A DNA stretch of 64,000 nt from Anolis sagrei (GCF_037176765.1 NC_090022.1:88361891-88425890); one strand, 5' to 3'; counted from the first letter of the stretch, positions 33,401 to 46,995 are shown. Translations and numbers: made by a program. The notes: generated by a model not told the origin, from the letters alone.

Positions 33401-36400
33401 AAAACATAATTAGTGGAAATTTTATTCTGTATATTCTAATTGCCATGAATTTGTGTGTTGACATGAAGATGTAAATATTTCGACAAACTAATTTATCCTT
33501 TTTATTTATTGGCTAGACCATGGCTTTCTAAAATAATGCTTTCAGCATACCCACTGTTATAGATTTTCATCTGATTTCATATGGTTGCCAAATAATGGCA
33601 TTGTCGGGCTCTGTTTCTCCAAATGCCTTGTTTGTGCTGAAGTAGTTGCATTAAAGTTCAGCTGGATGAAATTAACCTCATGTAATAAATTATCCATGTG
33701 ATACAGTTCTTCAGTGCCTGAAAAAGGCAAAATTACAGTAATAGGATGAAAAAAGAAAGTGCCTCATAGCTTTCTAATGGTGTTCAGTTTTGTCCCATTA
33801 GCATGTCAGGATTATATACCTGTAGTAAGACTAACAGGAGCTGAATATACGGCCAGAACTAGAAGTATCACCCCTTTTCTGTTTCTAATCCCTAGTTCCC
33901 CACTTGCAAATTGCTGGAGAGGAAAGAGGACTGATACCAAAGGTCTGAACTGAGGACTTTTGAAATTGAGTTTGAGGCTGCTGGTCACATAACCTGCCCT
34001 AATTGGATTAAACTGTAATTTTCTGTATTTAGTTGGAGATCATTGATCAAGGTCTCAAGTACAGTCTCTGTATTCTTTCATCAAAACTAATAACAGTATA
34101 GTAAGGGATGCAGATTGCTCAAGGAAACTGATGTTGCTGAAAGCTTCCCACTGTTTCTTCCTTACTGCAGCCCCAAGACAGATGCACAAGAAGAGGCAGG
34201 GAGAAGAAAGAGACACATAGAAAGTGTAATCACAAATTTCCCACCTGCCATTTTGACCTCTGTGACTACCAAGGGTGGGAAGCATGCAATAAGGTCTGTG
34301 CCTGAAGCTAGAGGACACATTTTGCTCAACAATCTTTAGGAAGGGGGCAGAAGGTTGAAGATAGGATCATGGTTAATCAGAGATGGAATTAGTCTAAAAT
34401 AGTCCCAGTTGGCTTAACCAGAAGTAATGGCTCATCTTAACAAATCACCATAGACACACCCTTGAAATTAACATGAAAGAGAGACTAAACTTTAGAACAA
34501 AGTGAAAAAACAACTCTTTTTGATTTTTATTTTCAAAGCCAAACTAAAACTTTCTCAACAAGCAGAGTCTTGAAGTTTTTTTTTAAAATAAAGTTAATGT
34601 TGGAGCATGTGTTGAATTAGCATTGGAGAGTGTGTTGAGAAAAAATCTACAATGCTTCTGTAATGTAATGTGTTAATGTAAGTGGCAGCAATTGACAGTC
34701 TTGGAGCAGGAGTTTTAAGAGATTATTTCTCTCTGTGTGTTTCTCTCTCTAATAGAAACGGAAGCTCCAATTAAGTCCAGAGCAGTGCAGCAACTTCTAT
34801 GTGGAACAATATGGGAAAATGTTTTTTCCAAACTTAACGTCTTATATGAGTTCTGGGCCTTTAATTGCAATGGTTCTCGCTCGGCATCAAGCTATCTCCT
34901 ATTGGAAGGACCTGCTTGGACCTTCAAGTAGCTTAGTAGCTAGGGAAAGATATCCTGACAGGTAAATTTCTCAGTACTTAAAACACTTTTTTCCTTTCTC
35001 CAGTGAAGCTAATGGAAATTATTATCTCAATCTTGCAACCTTTATTTGACAAAATACTTGCAGAAATGTAATCGTGCAGTGTTGGATGTCATCAGTCAAT
35101 CTTTTCTGATATTCAGATTTAAAGATGTACTTAGTTTTCTAAAGAACATAAGGCCAGTGTCCGCTTAAGCAGTTGCCTAAACAGTAAGAGCACACTGTAA
35201 TGTTTTTATATTTCTGCCAGGTAGAAATCCCCTATTAGTTAATTTGTGTAGAAAGGCGGGGGGGGGGGGGGGTTCTGGGAATGTAAGAGGAATGGGATGA
35301 TACACTTTGTGTTGCCCATTTTATCAAGAATTGTTAGATATACTTTTTCCCTTTAGTAGACAAAGTTATTTTGTACAACTTGCCCCCAAACAAGACTGAA
35401 CTAATATGCTTGCCATTGTATCAGTGATTGTCGTTCCTAACTTCATGGATGTATAATGGGGCTTATTTCAGTAAACACATGGGATTATAAACATCCCAAC
35501 CCATTTCTATCATTTTAGTTTAAGAGCAATCTATGGGACAGATGATCTGAGGAATGGACTTCATGGCAGTGCCAACTTTGCTGCAGCAGAGAGGGAAATC
35601 CGATTCATGTTTCCTGAAGGTATATATTATTATCTTGAATTTGCTTCAGTACAAAAAATGTCAGTTCTCAGGTAGGATGAAAAAGCAATTTATTACGTTT
35701 CCCTCATGGCACTTAAAGTCAATGTTAGATTTTTTTAAAACAAGGTCACCTTTAGAAACGTTAGAGTCCTTAACAACGTTTCTTTAATTCAAAGTCAGCT
35801 CAAAGGATCTCTGAACCGCTTGTTCATGAAAATAACATAATATTACTTTATACCAAAAACTTTACAATATATGGAACAAGGAATTTCAGATATTCAAGCT
35901 GGATTCAGAACAGGTACTAGGGATCATATTGCAACCATATGTTACCTCATTGAGCTCATCTAAGAATTCAAGGTGAAAATCAACTTGTGCTTTAGTCTAC
36001 AGCAGAGTTTCTCAAACTGTGCTCTTCCAGATGTTTTGGATTTCGGATCCAACCATTCCTAACAGCTGGCAAGCTGGCTGGGGTTTCTGGGAGCTGAAGT
36101 CCAAAACATCTGGAGGAGCACAGTTCGAGAAACACTGGTCTATAGCAAAGCCTTTGAGAAATTATAGCTTGCTCATAAAGAAATGGATGTTTCACATAGC
36201 CGTTATAATCAAGTCTCTGGACAGGATGCAATGGTTTGGCTGCAATATGGAGAAACACAATGGTTTTCTGTTTGAAAAGGGTCAGATAAGGCTGTGTTTT
36301 ATCATATTTTTGTAGAAAATAGCAAAGACTTTGAACAACTGGTGAGGAAAGTTAAGAAAGTGCAAAAGCAGGGATAGAGTAGAATATTTAAAATAATGAC

Positions 36401-39309
36401 CACAGGTATGTTACACAACTTTAAAGTGCATAGGCATTTCTATGCCTTGACCCAGATGTTAATCAAAATAGAGACTGTAGTCAAGAAATTAGAAGAATAA
36501 TAAGACTTGGAAAGGTGTACATAAGATTCCTTGAAGGAACTAGTTTTCTTGAAGGAACTAGATAAGGTCTTCCAGCGTAAAGATAAATAAATACAGAAGT
36601 CAGAATCACCCTGCCGTAGTATTTTTGATAGTTGTGAAAGTTGTAAGAAAGGTTGATGAGAAGAAAATCAACACATTTGAAATATGGGATGTTAGAAAAG
36701 AGTTCTATAGATACCATGGACTACTAAAATAACAAATTAAATCTGAACTGTCTCTACAAACCAAGATGGCTAAACTGAGGTTGTCATACTTGAAACGTAT
36801 CAGCAGATGATGTGAAAAAACTATAATGTTTGGTAAAGTGGAAGACAGTAGAAAAACAGGCTGTATGACAGGTGAATTGATCTAGTTAAGGAACCTGTAG
36901 CTCTGAATTTGCAAGACCTGAACAGCTACTTGATGACTGAGGTTCTTTGGAGGTTTCTCATCTAGAGGTTTGCCATATGTTAAAATTTACTTGAGGAGAA
37001 TAGCAACAAGAAGATTTATTTTGGTGTGATCTTTCATTTTTATTTAGACATTTATATTATATATTCTGCTTAAGCAATCCCACTGGATTCTCAAAACAGC
37101 TGACAAGAATAAATAAAGTTGCAAGCTTTGGAACACACACATCCAAGATTGTGTTGCAAGACCGCAGTGTTACATATAGTGTCCATTTAAATGTAGTACT
37201 TGCTTTTGAATAGTTATGCATAAGATTGCACTACGATGCCATAAATCCACATGTGGGTTATTATCCTGCTAAGCTCTTAGGCTGAACATGGCACTGGAAG
37301 AGTCACATTCATTTGCAGATGAAAACAGAAAGTAAGATGGAAATGGGGTGCATAAAATTACCGGTTTTCTCTAAATATGTAGCTCTTCATGTTTTCAGCT
37401 GGGAGCATATGTGTAATTTCATCATTTCAACAATTAGTAGCAGTCTTTAATGATATTTATAATTCAGACCATTCTCAGTTCCAATAGGTCTGCTCTGTAT
37501 CTGTGGTAGGCATATGAACCCAAGTGATTCTTTTTAAACATATGGTTATTCCAGTAGGTAAACATCCAAGATTTGCAATATATGGTATAACTTCCTTCTT
37601 GAGGCAATAAATGCTATAAAATTAATTTTAAATAACACTGGGATCTTTATACTTTTTTCTTGGTTTGTACATTAGTTCATATTGTGAATGTAATTTGAAA
37701 TTTCAGTGTTATCAGTTATAAGGGGGGGGGCAAATTTTGGCACTTTTTTCCTATTGATACTTTTAAATTAAATTATTTACTGTGTTTATTACAGTCATCA
37801 TTGAACCAATTCCTGTTGGGCAAGCTGCTAAGGATTACCTGAACCTTTATGTCACTCCTACCCTGCTGAAAGGACTTACAGAACTGTGTAAGAAGAAGCC
37901 AGGAGATCCTTTTGTGAGTATCCCTATGACTGCCAACATATAATAACAACAACTTTATTCTTATATCCCGCTTCCATCTCCCCAAAGGGACTCAGGACGG
38001 CTTACATGGGGACCAAGCCCAATATAAACAAAGGTTACAAAGTAACACAGTTAAAAACATAAAACAGTCAATTATATTAAAACAATAAAATTGATAAAAT
38101 GCAAGACATCATAAAGCATAAACCAAGCAACAAACAACCAATAGCCACGAAAAGTGGGAATAATAAATAATAATAGTAAACTTTTTTTTATAACCCACCA
38201 GCATCTCCCCAAAAGGACACGGGTCAGCTTACAAAGGCACTCCAGCTTACAAAGGCACATATATAACATGCAACAAGTTTGTTTTGTTTTGTTTTGTTTT
38301 GTTTGTGTCAGGAGTGACTTGAGAAACTGCAAGTCGCTTCTGGTGTGATAGAATTGCCCATCTGCAATGCCCGGATGTTTTACCATCCTTGTGGGAGGCT
38401 TCGCTCATGTCCCCGCATGGAGAGTTGAAGCTGACAGAGAAAGCTCATCTGCGCTCTTCCTGGATTTGAACCTCCGACCTGTCGATCTTCAGTCCTGCTG
38501 GCACAAGGGTTTAACCCATTACAATGGGTAAAAACAGTACATAAGTATAAAACAAGTCACATAAAATTATAACAACAACCTCAATAAACAACAAAATCCA
38601 AAATGCATATCACAGTGTTGCTTTTACTAGGCCAATCAAAGGGCACAAAATACATCAGTCCAGCTTTCAAAGCACACTGTACAATGACTCTCAGCATACA
38701 GTGGTAGTGGTAGAACCCTAATATAAATGTGAAATAGGAACGGAAAGCTTTTTACTGTTTTGGAGCAGTAGCCCCCTCATCAAAATACAGTAAAGGCACA
38801 ATAATATTCTTTTTTTATATATCAAGGATGAAAATCCAAAGGAAAAACTAACAGTTGATAAAAGCAGTAGTTGCTTATTTACATATCTAGTTTGGTTGTA
38901 TCAGCCCAGAGTACCCATAATCAGTTTTCCTTTGTATGTTAAAAGCAGTCTAGACTGACTGCCTCCTTCTTGATCAACCACTCAGACAACTCTAGAGTTT
39001 CAAAAGCAAAGGTGTGAATCATTAGAAGCAGAGTTTAGGAATTTAAGGAAAGTTCCCTTTGTAACATCAGTTGAGGAATGTGAAATTATTAAGGGGAATT
39101 CATTCCTAGTGAACTTTTGTAGGCAAGAATGCATAGTTTAAAAGTCTCTTCATAGAAGTGTTTATCTTTGTGTGGAAATTATTTTAGTGATAATTAGTTT
39201 CATTTCCATATCCTTTTCCCCCAAACAGATTTGGCTGGCTGATTGGTTAATTGAACATAATCCCAACACACCCAAAATGCGGCATGCTGTGATTGTGGAG
39301 GAGCCTTAA
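30474..39309 (+). CDS. NME5: NME5, NDP-kinase-like ciliary radial spoke protein
   Basis: Five coding exons (30474-30602, 34756-34961, 35519-35619, 37795-37913, 39229-39309) join in frame to 211 residues; human has 212. Exon 30441-30602 also carries 33 nt of 5' UTR. The nucleoside-diphosphate-kinase-like domain covers about residues 10-145, starting [14 protein letters not shown]. It includes [11 protein letters not shown], the ARHQAISYW helix and the active-site-like His near residue 127 in [15 protein letters not shown] Dpy-30 dimerisation motif follows at about 155-200 ([15 protein letters not shown], then [12 protein letters not shown]). It ends IVEEP, one Tyr shorter than human. The family sits in the radial-spoke/axoneme region of motile cilia and sperm flagella; catalytic activity is doubtful in mammals. 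All introns are GT-AG. The upstream X-box fits RFX control. It is convergent with WNT8A. Confidence 0.96.
30716..31186 (+). mobile_element. CR1 LINE 3' end
   Basis: Encodes remnants of the CR1 reverse-transcriptase C-terminus ([20 protein letters not shown] type). It ends in tandem 'attctatg' octamers, the CR1 hallmark. Frames are interrupted. NME5 intron 2. Confidence 0.85.
31685..31865 (+). repeat. tRNA-derived SINE (family C)
   Basis: 'gtggcttgaatgttgcacta' (A-box side) and 'aatcccagctcagatgtgga' (B-box side) match the other family C copies. NME5 intron 2. Confidence 0.55.
31866..34755. other. NME5: Rest of NME5 intron 2
   Basis: Mostly AT-rich DNA without recognisable exons. A LINE/MIR-like scrap may lie at 32250-32560. 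An inverted pair of Penelope-like tail fragments lies at 32810-32900. No RNA gene was seen. Confidence 0.45.
32810..32900. repeat. Inverted pair of Penelope-like tail ends
   Basis: 'attgggttgctgtgag' and 'tcacagcaacccat' are inverted copies around a shortened tail with 'gagaatgcttctggaatctg'. It resembles two family termini joined head to head. Confidence 0.5.
36003..36137. mobile_element. Short hAT-type MITE with target duplication
   Basis: Termini 'cagagtttctcaaactgtgc' and 'gcacagttcgagaaacactg' are near-perfect inverted repeats. Flanks gtctacag (35995-36002) and gtctatag (36138-36145) match at 7 of 8. NME5 intron 4. Confidence 0.85.
36146..37794. other. NME5: Rest of NME5 intron 4
   Basis: AT-rich with no recognisable exon. 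The stretch 36300-37000 has the look of an old degraded LINE (a distant translation '[18 protein letters not shown]' type), but this cannot be confirmed by eye. Confidence 0.35.
37925..38296 (-). mobile_element. L2-like LINE 3' ends (two pieces)
   Basis: 'cttatatcccgcttccatct' with 'ccccaaagggactcaggacg' is the reverse complement of the LINE terminus 'gtcccttcgggg...ggtata'. A second, poorer copy begins near 38170. NME5 intron 5. Confidence 0.55.
38277..38520 (-). repeat. tRNA-derived squamate SINE (family A)
   Basis: Same family as 4951-5207, with tail 'gttttgttttgttttgtttg', 'ggagtgacttgagaaactgc' and B-box side 'gatttgaacctccgacctgt'. Slightly truncated at the tRNA-like end. NME5 intron 5. 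Confidence 0.8.
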
Positions 39310-39490
39310 AGAAGACAGTGTTAAAATTCTCTAAAAACAATGAAAAAACATGTTTTTGCTATTGTCTCTTGATTTTTAACCAATGTTAATATGCAATAAG
39401 TAATAGTTCAAAATCTGTTGTAAGCAGAGAAGCAGGATGTTGTGAAGTATGCAGACTTAAGTAGCAGCATTTGAACTTGATGTTTAAATT

Positions 39491-39496
39491 AATAAA
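39491..39496 (+). terminator. NME5: NME5 polyadenylation signal
   Basis: AATAAA 182 bp after the stop codon, followed by GT-rich sequence ('ttagttgtaactc'). It predicts a short 3' UTR ending near 39515. Confidence 0.65.
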
Positions 39497-39519
39497 GAAC
39501 TATTAGTTGTAACTCATTA

Positions 39520-42500
39520 ATGATCAACAAAGATTTAAAGAAGCTTTGAAGTTTGATGACCAGACCCATTACCTCAGTAGGATTTCTGTAGGTACTGATT
39601 TACCTGATTCAGTAACTGATTCAGCAGTTGATTCAAAAGTGTGGGTTATGTTTGTTTGTTTGTTTGTTTTTTGCTACTTGGGACTAGCAATTGGAACCAG
39701 ATCCTTGTTTTGGTTTTTCCAGACTTGTCACCTGCTTTTGAACCCATATGTCAAAAGAGTTAGAGATGTTGTTCAGTGATGGTAATGGAAATTCTATGTT
39801 TTGAGATTCAAAAACCAAATGTGAGATTTAAAAGGAAATTTGACATACTTATGAAGAACAGGTCCAACAGCAACCAACTGTGATCACAAAATGAAATATC
39901 CCTATTTAGAATCAGTATGTTGCACAAGATTACTTGGTTGGACAAGGCAGGGGCTTTATATCTGGTCTGTGAATATTCTGAAGGCATCTACTTAACCATT
40001 GGAAAGGGAAGGATACCGAAATAGGTAGATCTTTGCAACAGTTCCTCTGTTGAGTTCTATTGTCATGGAGTAATATCAGTGGAAAATTCAATCTGCTTTC
40101 CAATCACCTAAAATGACTGTTTTTCTAAGGAGATAATAGCATGGCTTACTGCTTTCTTGGCACTTGTCTACTAAGAATTCTTGTTTTCTTTAACATAGAA
40201 CAACCATGCCATCTACCAACTTTATTTCTAAATAAAATGTTCCTTCCTACACGCTCTGTAAGAGCATATATTTCAATAAAGAACAGCAGAAAATTCCTTT
40301 CTAGATGTTTTCTCTCATTGTTGCACTATAACAGGAAGAACTTAAACATCGTTCAATACTATCTCTATTATGACACTTAAATGCTAAGGAACCTTCACAA
40401 GGTTTGGATCTAGTGGCCATGTTGTGAATCCTATTTCACTGGTTAACACACATTTTGGTGCCTCAAATGTTAGACTTGTTTCTGGGTTTATTTTACCTGA
40501 TTCCAAAAATGACACTAGTTTCCCCCTATCAGCTCTAGTTTTTTATATGCAGAACATATGCCATATATCGGTCTGGAGCTGTTGTGGTTCTTCCAATGCA
40601 ATTTTCTGAATTGGCACCCAAAATAACCCCAGGAACAGGCCTAAAAACCGCCACATGAAGTTGGTTTTTTTAAAAAAAGAACTGTGTTATTAATTCCAGT
40701 TGGAATTAATTCCAGTTGGAGCAGACCAATTAAATCAATGGGTTGTGTCTAAATATGTTAACTCACCATTGAAAAAATGATTTAGTGGGTCCCTTTAGGT
40801 GGAAATAACCAATGAAAGCCTTCTGCATTTTAGATTACATCATTCACTCAAACAGCAGCCTCTGGGTTCAAAATACTGATTTGAGTTCTCTTGTGATCTC
40901 AGTTTCCTATTTGGGTGAAGAAGCCAAATTGGAAATCTCATTCCTATGCAACAGTTAGCAGCAGTGCTCTCTGGGGAAACCCATAAGTGCACTCCTTTAG
41001 TAGCAACTATATCCTAAGTACTAATCAAGAAATAATCTTGGTCACCTGAATCCTGAAGGAAACTTTGTGATAATAAGTAGATCCAAGTAGCTGATATGAG
41101 AGGGTCAGATGAAGGACCAGCTTACTTGCTTTTCAAGCTAAGGTCTAAACAACTATCAAGAGAAGAGGCAGACACAGAATAGTTCAGTTTTATTGAACTT
41201 GCTGTTCCAGGGCAATAAAAACAAGCCACTTCACTGTAATGATTGGTTGAGAGAGGTAGAAAAAGAAGTGGGTAAGGAGCAGGGAATAGAAAAACCTAAC
41301 TTGTATTCCTAGGGCCAGGGATAGGAAGACAAATTCTGCCCATTCACCTCAGGTGTTGATTCTCCTTTCTAGGCATCCTTGAATATTTGCGAATCAAAAT
41401 GCATAAAATAAGAGCAAAGTGGGTGGAATATGCATTCATCTGGTTGTGCTGGGAGCTTATTTGGGAATGAGATGCCTAAGGGTCCAACAAGATTGTGTGT
41501 GTTTTCTTCCCAGTCTGGGACTCAAGGATGCTAAGATTGTTACCTAACTTTCCAAACATAAAACACAGGTTACCAGAGACAGAAATGCTCAACGGGCAGA
41601 AAGTTAATCTCTTTCCCAAAACAAGATCATGGTGCTATTTACTGCAAATGTGAAGGGGTTTCCCTATTCCTTCCAGGATTCTGGGCTCTCTTTTTCTACC
41701 TCTCACCCAACCCCCTGTAGACCCAAAAATGTCAGAAACAAGATTGATAAGTCTTATGTCCTAGAGAATGGCTGTTGACCAAATTGGTGTGGTACCACCT
41801 CCTGCTAGCTCGTGATAGAGTGACACTAACATCAACTCGGAGGGGAGCCTCTTGTTGCTCTTCACAGCATTGTGGCAACAGTTAATGGCAAGTGGGCAGG
41901 AGCAACAACTTACAGACAAATGGGGGAATGATGCTGATCATGGTAGCTGAGAATGTCTTCAGTTTTACAGCTTGAATTTCTCCTCTGTGATTTAAAAATA
42001 ACTACTGAAAGAGCAGTAGTTGTATGGTTGCATCCTTGGAATGCAGACAAATTAAGAGATGTAGACTATATCCTGAGGCTTTGGACACTCCATGAGTTCA
42101 ATGTGACAGATGTCCAAGCAAGTACGTATAAGTACAATATGTCCACACTATATTTTGTAATCATACATGTCTTGATATCACATTTTTGTACCTTTCTCAG
42201 ATCAAAGAGCTAACCTGTACCGTTTGATATATCTATAATTAGAAGGATATGTTGCAATCCTCAGTTGCAGCAATAAGTGGTATTAAGGTACTAGAAATAA
42301 AGCATATTTATACAATTGTGGGAGTGAAATAGAATGCAATAAGATCAAGAAAGATGCAAATCATAACTCTTGCCCGTTGAAAACGTATAATATTGACAGT
42401 GATTGGGGAGGCGGAGGAAAGCCATTGCTTGAAAAGCATTCTCATTTAATAAAGTTTGGGATTTGATACCAACTGAAACACTGTTGTTTTTTCTTTTAAT

Positions 42501-42730
42501 GCTTTTATTTCTGAAAATCATGCAGATAACAATGAATTACAATACAAACCTTAACATTCTATAAATCAATATAGATGACTATTTACAGTTTTTGTAACTA
42601 AGTTGCATGTTCGGTTGGTACGTCAATATAGATCAATTAGTTTCCCTCAAATTCCACCCACCCCCACACGCAACTTCTCTTTACCCACCCCCATCTGGGT
42701 CAGCTTATTTTAATGCATTGATTTAATTTG
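39520..42730. other. Intergenic DNA between NME5 and the Penelope-like copy
   Basis: No exon pattern, RNA gene or recognisable element. The small open frames here are unremarkable in composition and have no splice or protein features. Confidence 0.45.
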
Positions 42731-43660
42731 TTGTTAAAGGCTTTCATGGCCAGAATCACTGGGTTGCATGTTCCTTGATTCATGTTTGGATTCTCTCCAC
42801 CACAAACATCAGAAGAGCTGCAAGTCCAAGAACATGCCGCAAGAGTAAAGACCAAGATCCACCCAGAGGAAAAGTATTCTTATCATAGGAAACCACTGAC
42901 TGCATAAGGAAGCTGATGAAGAAATACAACCTACAAACTTTCTACAGACTCACTAAAAAAAATCTTCTCATTTCTGCAGGAGTCTACCATATACCATGCA
43001 GCTGTGGACAAGTCTACATAGGGACCACCAAATGTAGCATTGCCGAAACACGAATCAAGGAACATGAAAGGCACTGCAGACTAGTTCAACCAGAGAAGTC
43101 AGCCATAGCAGAGCACCTGATGACCCAACTTGGACACAGCATATTATTTGAGAACACAGAAATGCTGAACCACTCTAACAACCACCATGCCAGACTGCAC
43201 AGTGAAGCCATTGAAATCCACAAGCATGTGGACAATTTCAACAGAAAGGAAGAAACCATGATTTTTTTAAAAAAAAACTCTAAAATCAGGACTGCAAATA
43301 AAGAGCAACACTCAGAATAACAGGGGAATTTCAGACAGGAATCAATCGGGGCCAGCTAACATTACCCAGCAAAGGATTTCCCCAGGCAGGAAGCAGCCAA
43401 GCTTTGAAGCTGCAAAGCCATTAAATGCTAATCAAGGTGGTCAGTTGTAACATTCACACCTGCCTCAAACAGACAAGAGTTCTTTCTCCCATCTTGGACA
43501 TATTCCACAGATATATAAACCTTACTTGCTTAGTTTCCAACAGACCTCACCTCTGAGGATGCCTACTATAGATGTGGGTGAAATGTCAGGAGAAAATGCT
43601 TCTGGAACATGGCCATACAGCTCGGAACGCTCACAGCAACCCAGTGATTTAATTGTTTGG
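42731..43660 (+). mobile_element. Penelope-like element with GIY-YIG endonuclease domain, 5' truncated
   Basis: An open frame at 42916-43320 (134 residues) encodes GVYHIPCSCGQVYIGTT, the GIY-YIG core, then AETRIKEHERHC with the conserved Arg, and EKSAIAEH. This is the endonuclease domain found at the C-terminus of Penelope-like retroelements. The reverse transcriptase is missing. The 3' tail is the family repeated at 7206, 17973, 22393 and 26703. The ends carry inverted copies: aatcactgggttgc at 42754-42767 and gcaacccagtgatt at 43636-43649, which agrees with the inverted or partial-LTR ends known for Penelope elements. Confidence 0.85.
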
Positions 43661-46600
43661 CTGGCCTGATTCAAAATTTTATACCTATCGTTTATTGCAG
43701 AGAAACAACTAGAAACTCTAGCTTGAACATGTGGGCTGAGACCACATCTTTATACAAAGGATAATATAGAAAACACAAGTGCAATGAAGGAGGCATGATC
43801 TTTTTGCAGATGAGCAAATAATCAATGAAGTTAATCTGCACTGCATTCATGTTAGTGCTATCTTCAACTGTACCTGCAATACCACTATTGTGAATTCAGT
43901 TCTGGATTAATATAAAACAACAGAAAGGCAACTAGCATATTTCTTTCTTTCCTTTGGCTCCAGATAGTCATGATTATGCTTTCTTTGTACAGATAGGGAG
44001 TAATTTGTTGTATTTCTGCTATGTTGCCATGAACAATTGGTAGTCCATGGGAAGAGTTTTAAATCCTGTATTGAATTATCCATTAAGTGCTAACCATGGA
44101 TAGGCAAATTGTTACATTACAATAAACTTTTTGCTTGTTCCGATACATATGGTGCAACTAAAGAGATAAACACTCAAAGCTTAATTTATTTGAGCTAAGT
44201 AGCTGTCATTTCTTTCCCTTCCTTCAGAGCTGTAAAAGCTGCTTCTAGCTGGGTGGCATTTATGTGGGAAGTACAAATGACAACTAGGCTTTGGGTGCAT
44301 CTAGCCTCTCGGCAAGGCACTCTTTGCTCAGCTACGTGAGAACATTCCAAACAGCCCTTAACATATGTATGTGGATAAATTTCCCACTTGCACCATAAAA
44401 CAGTTTACCATGTACCCAATATAAAGCAGTCATCACGGGGAAATGGTAAAGCCCCTGAGATTAACACATCCTCCCAGTCACACCAACTATTTTTATAATA
44501 CCCAATTTAGCAAATGAACTGTGAAAAGGCGTAGTGCCCCCCCCCCCAACTTCCCCCCTTGCTGCTTTCACTCTTAGCAACACCTCTCTGAAATCTAACT
44601 TTGCCATGTCACCTTCTCTACGGTTGGGAAGAAAATAATCCACAAAATGATGGGATCCACAAAACTGGCACTTCATCACTGCTTCCTCGGCACTACATCC
44701 ACTGTATTCAATGGGGCTTACTCTGAACTAAGTGGGAATAGGACTGCTGATTGTGTGTTTAGACTGCAAGATATGTTTGTTGTAGGGATCACTACAATGC
44801 TGGAAGGTTTGTAGTGATGTTCTACAATTTCCCTTGCTTCTCTGGAGTGGGGCTACAGTATGGCCACATTGTCCATACTCATGCACAATGATCCACTGTG
44901 CTAGGTGGATCAGGAGATGTATTTACTCAATACTGGATCTACTGGCCACAATTAATGACTGCCGCGATAGCAGAAGCCACTGACAAGAGGATCTGTGCTT
45001 CTTTTAAGAAATGGCAACCAAGACCAAATCTCTCTGTAGAATCAACTACATAGTGGTCCCCAAAATGTATGCACCCAGAACAGTTTATAAATCTGTGGGA
45101 GAAATTGTAATCCCCCTCTCAAAATGGATGCACCCTTCACAGGATTCAGGAGTACAATAGTAAGGAAGTGTCATGAAATCACAAGAGAAACTTTAATTTT
45201 GATTTGAACATTTGAACCTGCAAGTTAAGATAGAATTTGTAACTGAAATTAAATAATTATTATAACATTTATTCTTCAGTTTGAATGTACTTACTTAGCT
45301 GTCCATAACCACCATAACTATTATCTGTTAAAGAGTGTATACATTTTGGGACACCCTGTATAGAGGAAGGCAGAGAATGAAAAAGGTATCAGTAGACAGA
45401 AAAAAATTGAAAAACTAGCAGTTAGTGTCTCACACATCATGGAGCTGTTTGAAAGCTTTTTAAGGCCCCTTCCACATAGCTGAATAAAATCCCACATTTT
45501 CTGCTTTGAACTGGAATATATGGCAGTGTGGACACAGATAACCCAGTTCAAAACAGATACTATGGGATTTTCTGGGTTACATAACTGTGTGGAAGGGCCT
45601 AAGTCTAAACATGAAGGGCCTATCCAAGGTGCTGAACCTAGGTGGGTTAAGGTCCAGCATCTTGGATAGCTCTTTCAAAGTTTGGAATAAAACCTGGATT
45701 AGGTTCAATATTTTGATGACATCAGAGCTGCTGGCTGCCACAGGCCCTTCTCACCCCCATAATGCAGTTATGGGAGCTTAAAAATCATGGAGGTAACTGT
45801 TTCCAGGAAAAGTTGAAGGCCCGAAGTTCCCTTGTCCAGGTCTCCAGAATCTGGAACTTGGACCTATATGCTGGTGCTCAGATCAGCACATTCTTTGTGT
45901 ATACTGGAAACTTTCAATTAAAAATATTTTCAGTTTTCTTTCAGATCAGGTTGTCATTACTGTTCATAAATATTTTAACAAGTTAACTTGGCATAGAGAT
46001 AGTGTGAAAATTGCTTTTCAGCAAAATTACTGCGCTTAAATTCTATGAAAGACCCAGGAGGATACCTATGAAAAGGAGGACACTTTATGTCTCTGATCAA
46101 GAAATAAATATTACCTTCTTATTTTAACATTTTGTCAAATACCAGTTAGGCTATTGCCAGTTCCTTCATTCTTAATGTGTGGTGCCTTATTAGGGCATTT
46201 CAGGGTATTATTTTCTTCAGTGGTTTCTATGTAAATATGTTAAAATGACCAGCTGAGTTTTGACCATATGTGGCTTTGTGTTGCAAACAGTGAACAGGCA
46301 CCTTACGGCCTACCTTGAATAGTGCCATCATGAAGTCACAAAAGGCTGAGGAAATGAAACTACATCCAATTTCCTATGCATGTAAATGACACCTTATCAT
46401 ATTGCTATTGAGGGTTCAGCATTTAGAATCAGGCTGCCAATTTTCAAGTCCTTTATAGCTTTTTTAATGAACAGCAATAAAATGTATTGCCCAATCTGGG
46501 TAGTTTGCTTCTGCTCTCAACCAAAGGCTACTGGTGATGAAATCAGCAAAGTATTATGACAAAGAAAATACCTGCATTTTGGAAAAAATGAAAACAGAAA

Positions 46601-46995
46601 GAAAACAGATTGATTCACAGAAATAAAGAATTTGTTGGGAATGCTGAACTTGTCAAATTTAATAAGTGAAGAAGTAACCTGTAAACACAGTTACTACCGA
46701 CTGGTGTGTGCAAACTGATTTGACATCCTGGTTTCTGCTCAGCTATAACCATAGTTTCCTTATCATTAGCTTACATCACAATAAGCAAATATCTCTTTAT
46801 TTAAATTTTTTATTTAATATCTTATTTTCTTTCCAGTGTTGGCAACAATAATAGAATACAGGACATCACATTCTTCCTTAGAAACCATATTAAAATACAC
46901 TAAACTGAATTGAGAACTTATCATGGTAGGAAAAAGTAAGCTAGAAATGTTCAATGTAACATTTCAAAATCTAAGTGGAGATATGCACAAGGGAG
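43661..46995. other. Intergenic DNA, mostly unassigned
   Basis: Holds one MITE (45461-45603) and a C tract near 44538. No gene seen on either strand. Confidence 0.45.
45461..45603. mobile_element. Fold-back MITE (family A)
   Basis: 'taaggccccttccacatagc' and 'ctgtgtggaagggcctaa' pair as inverted termini, with the inner arms 'ctgctttgaactgg' and 'cccagttcaaaacag'. Confidence 0.75.

Noticed and set aside
42480-42720. Possible 3' UTR on the minus strand of an unseen gene
   Set aside because: Only T-rich sequence and a C-rich patch; no exons found on either side to support it.
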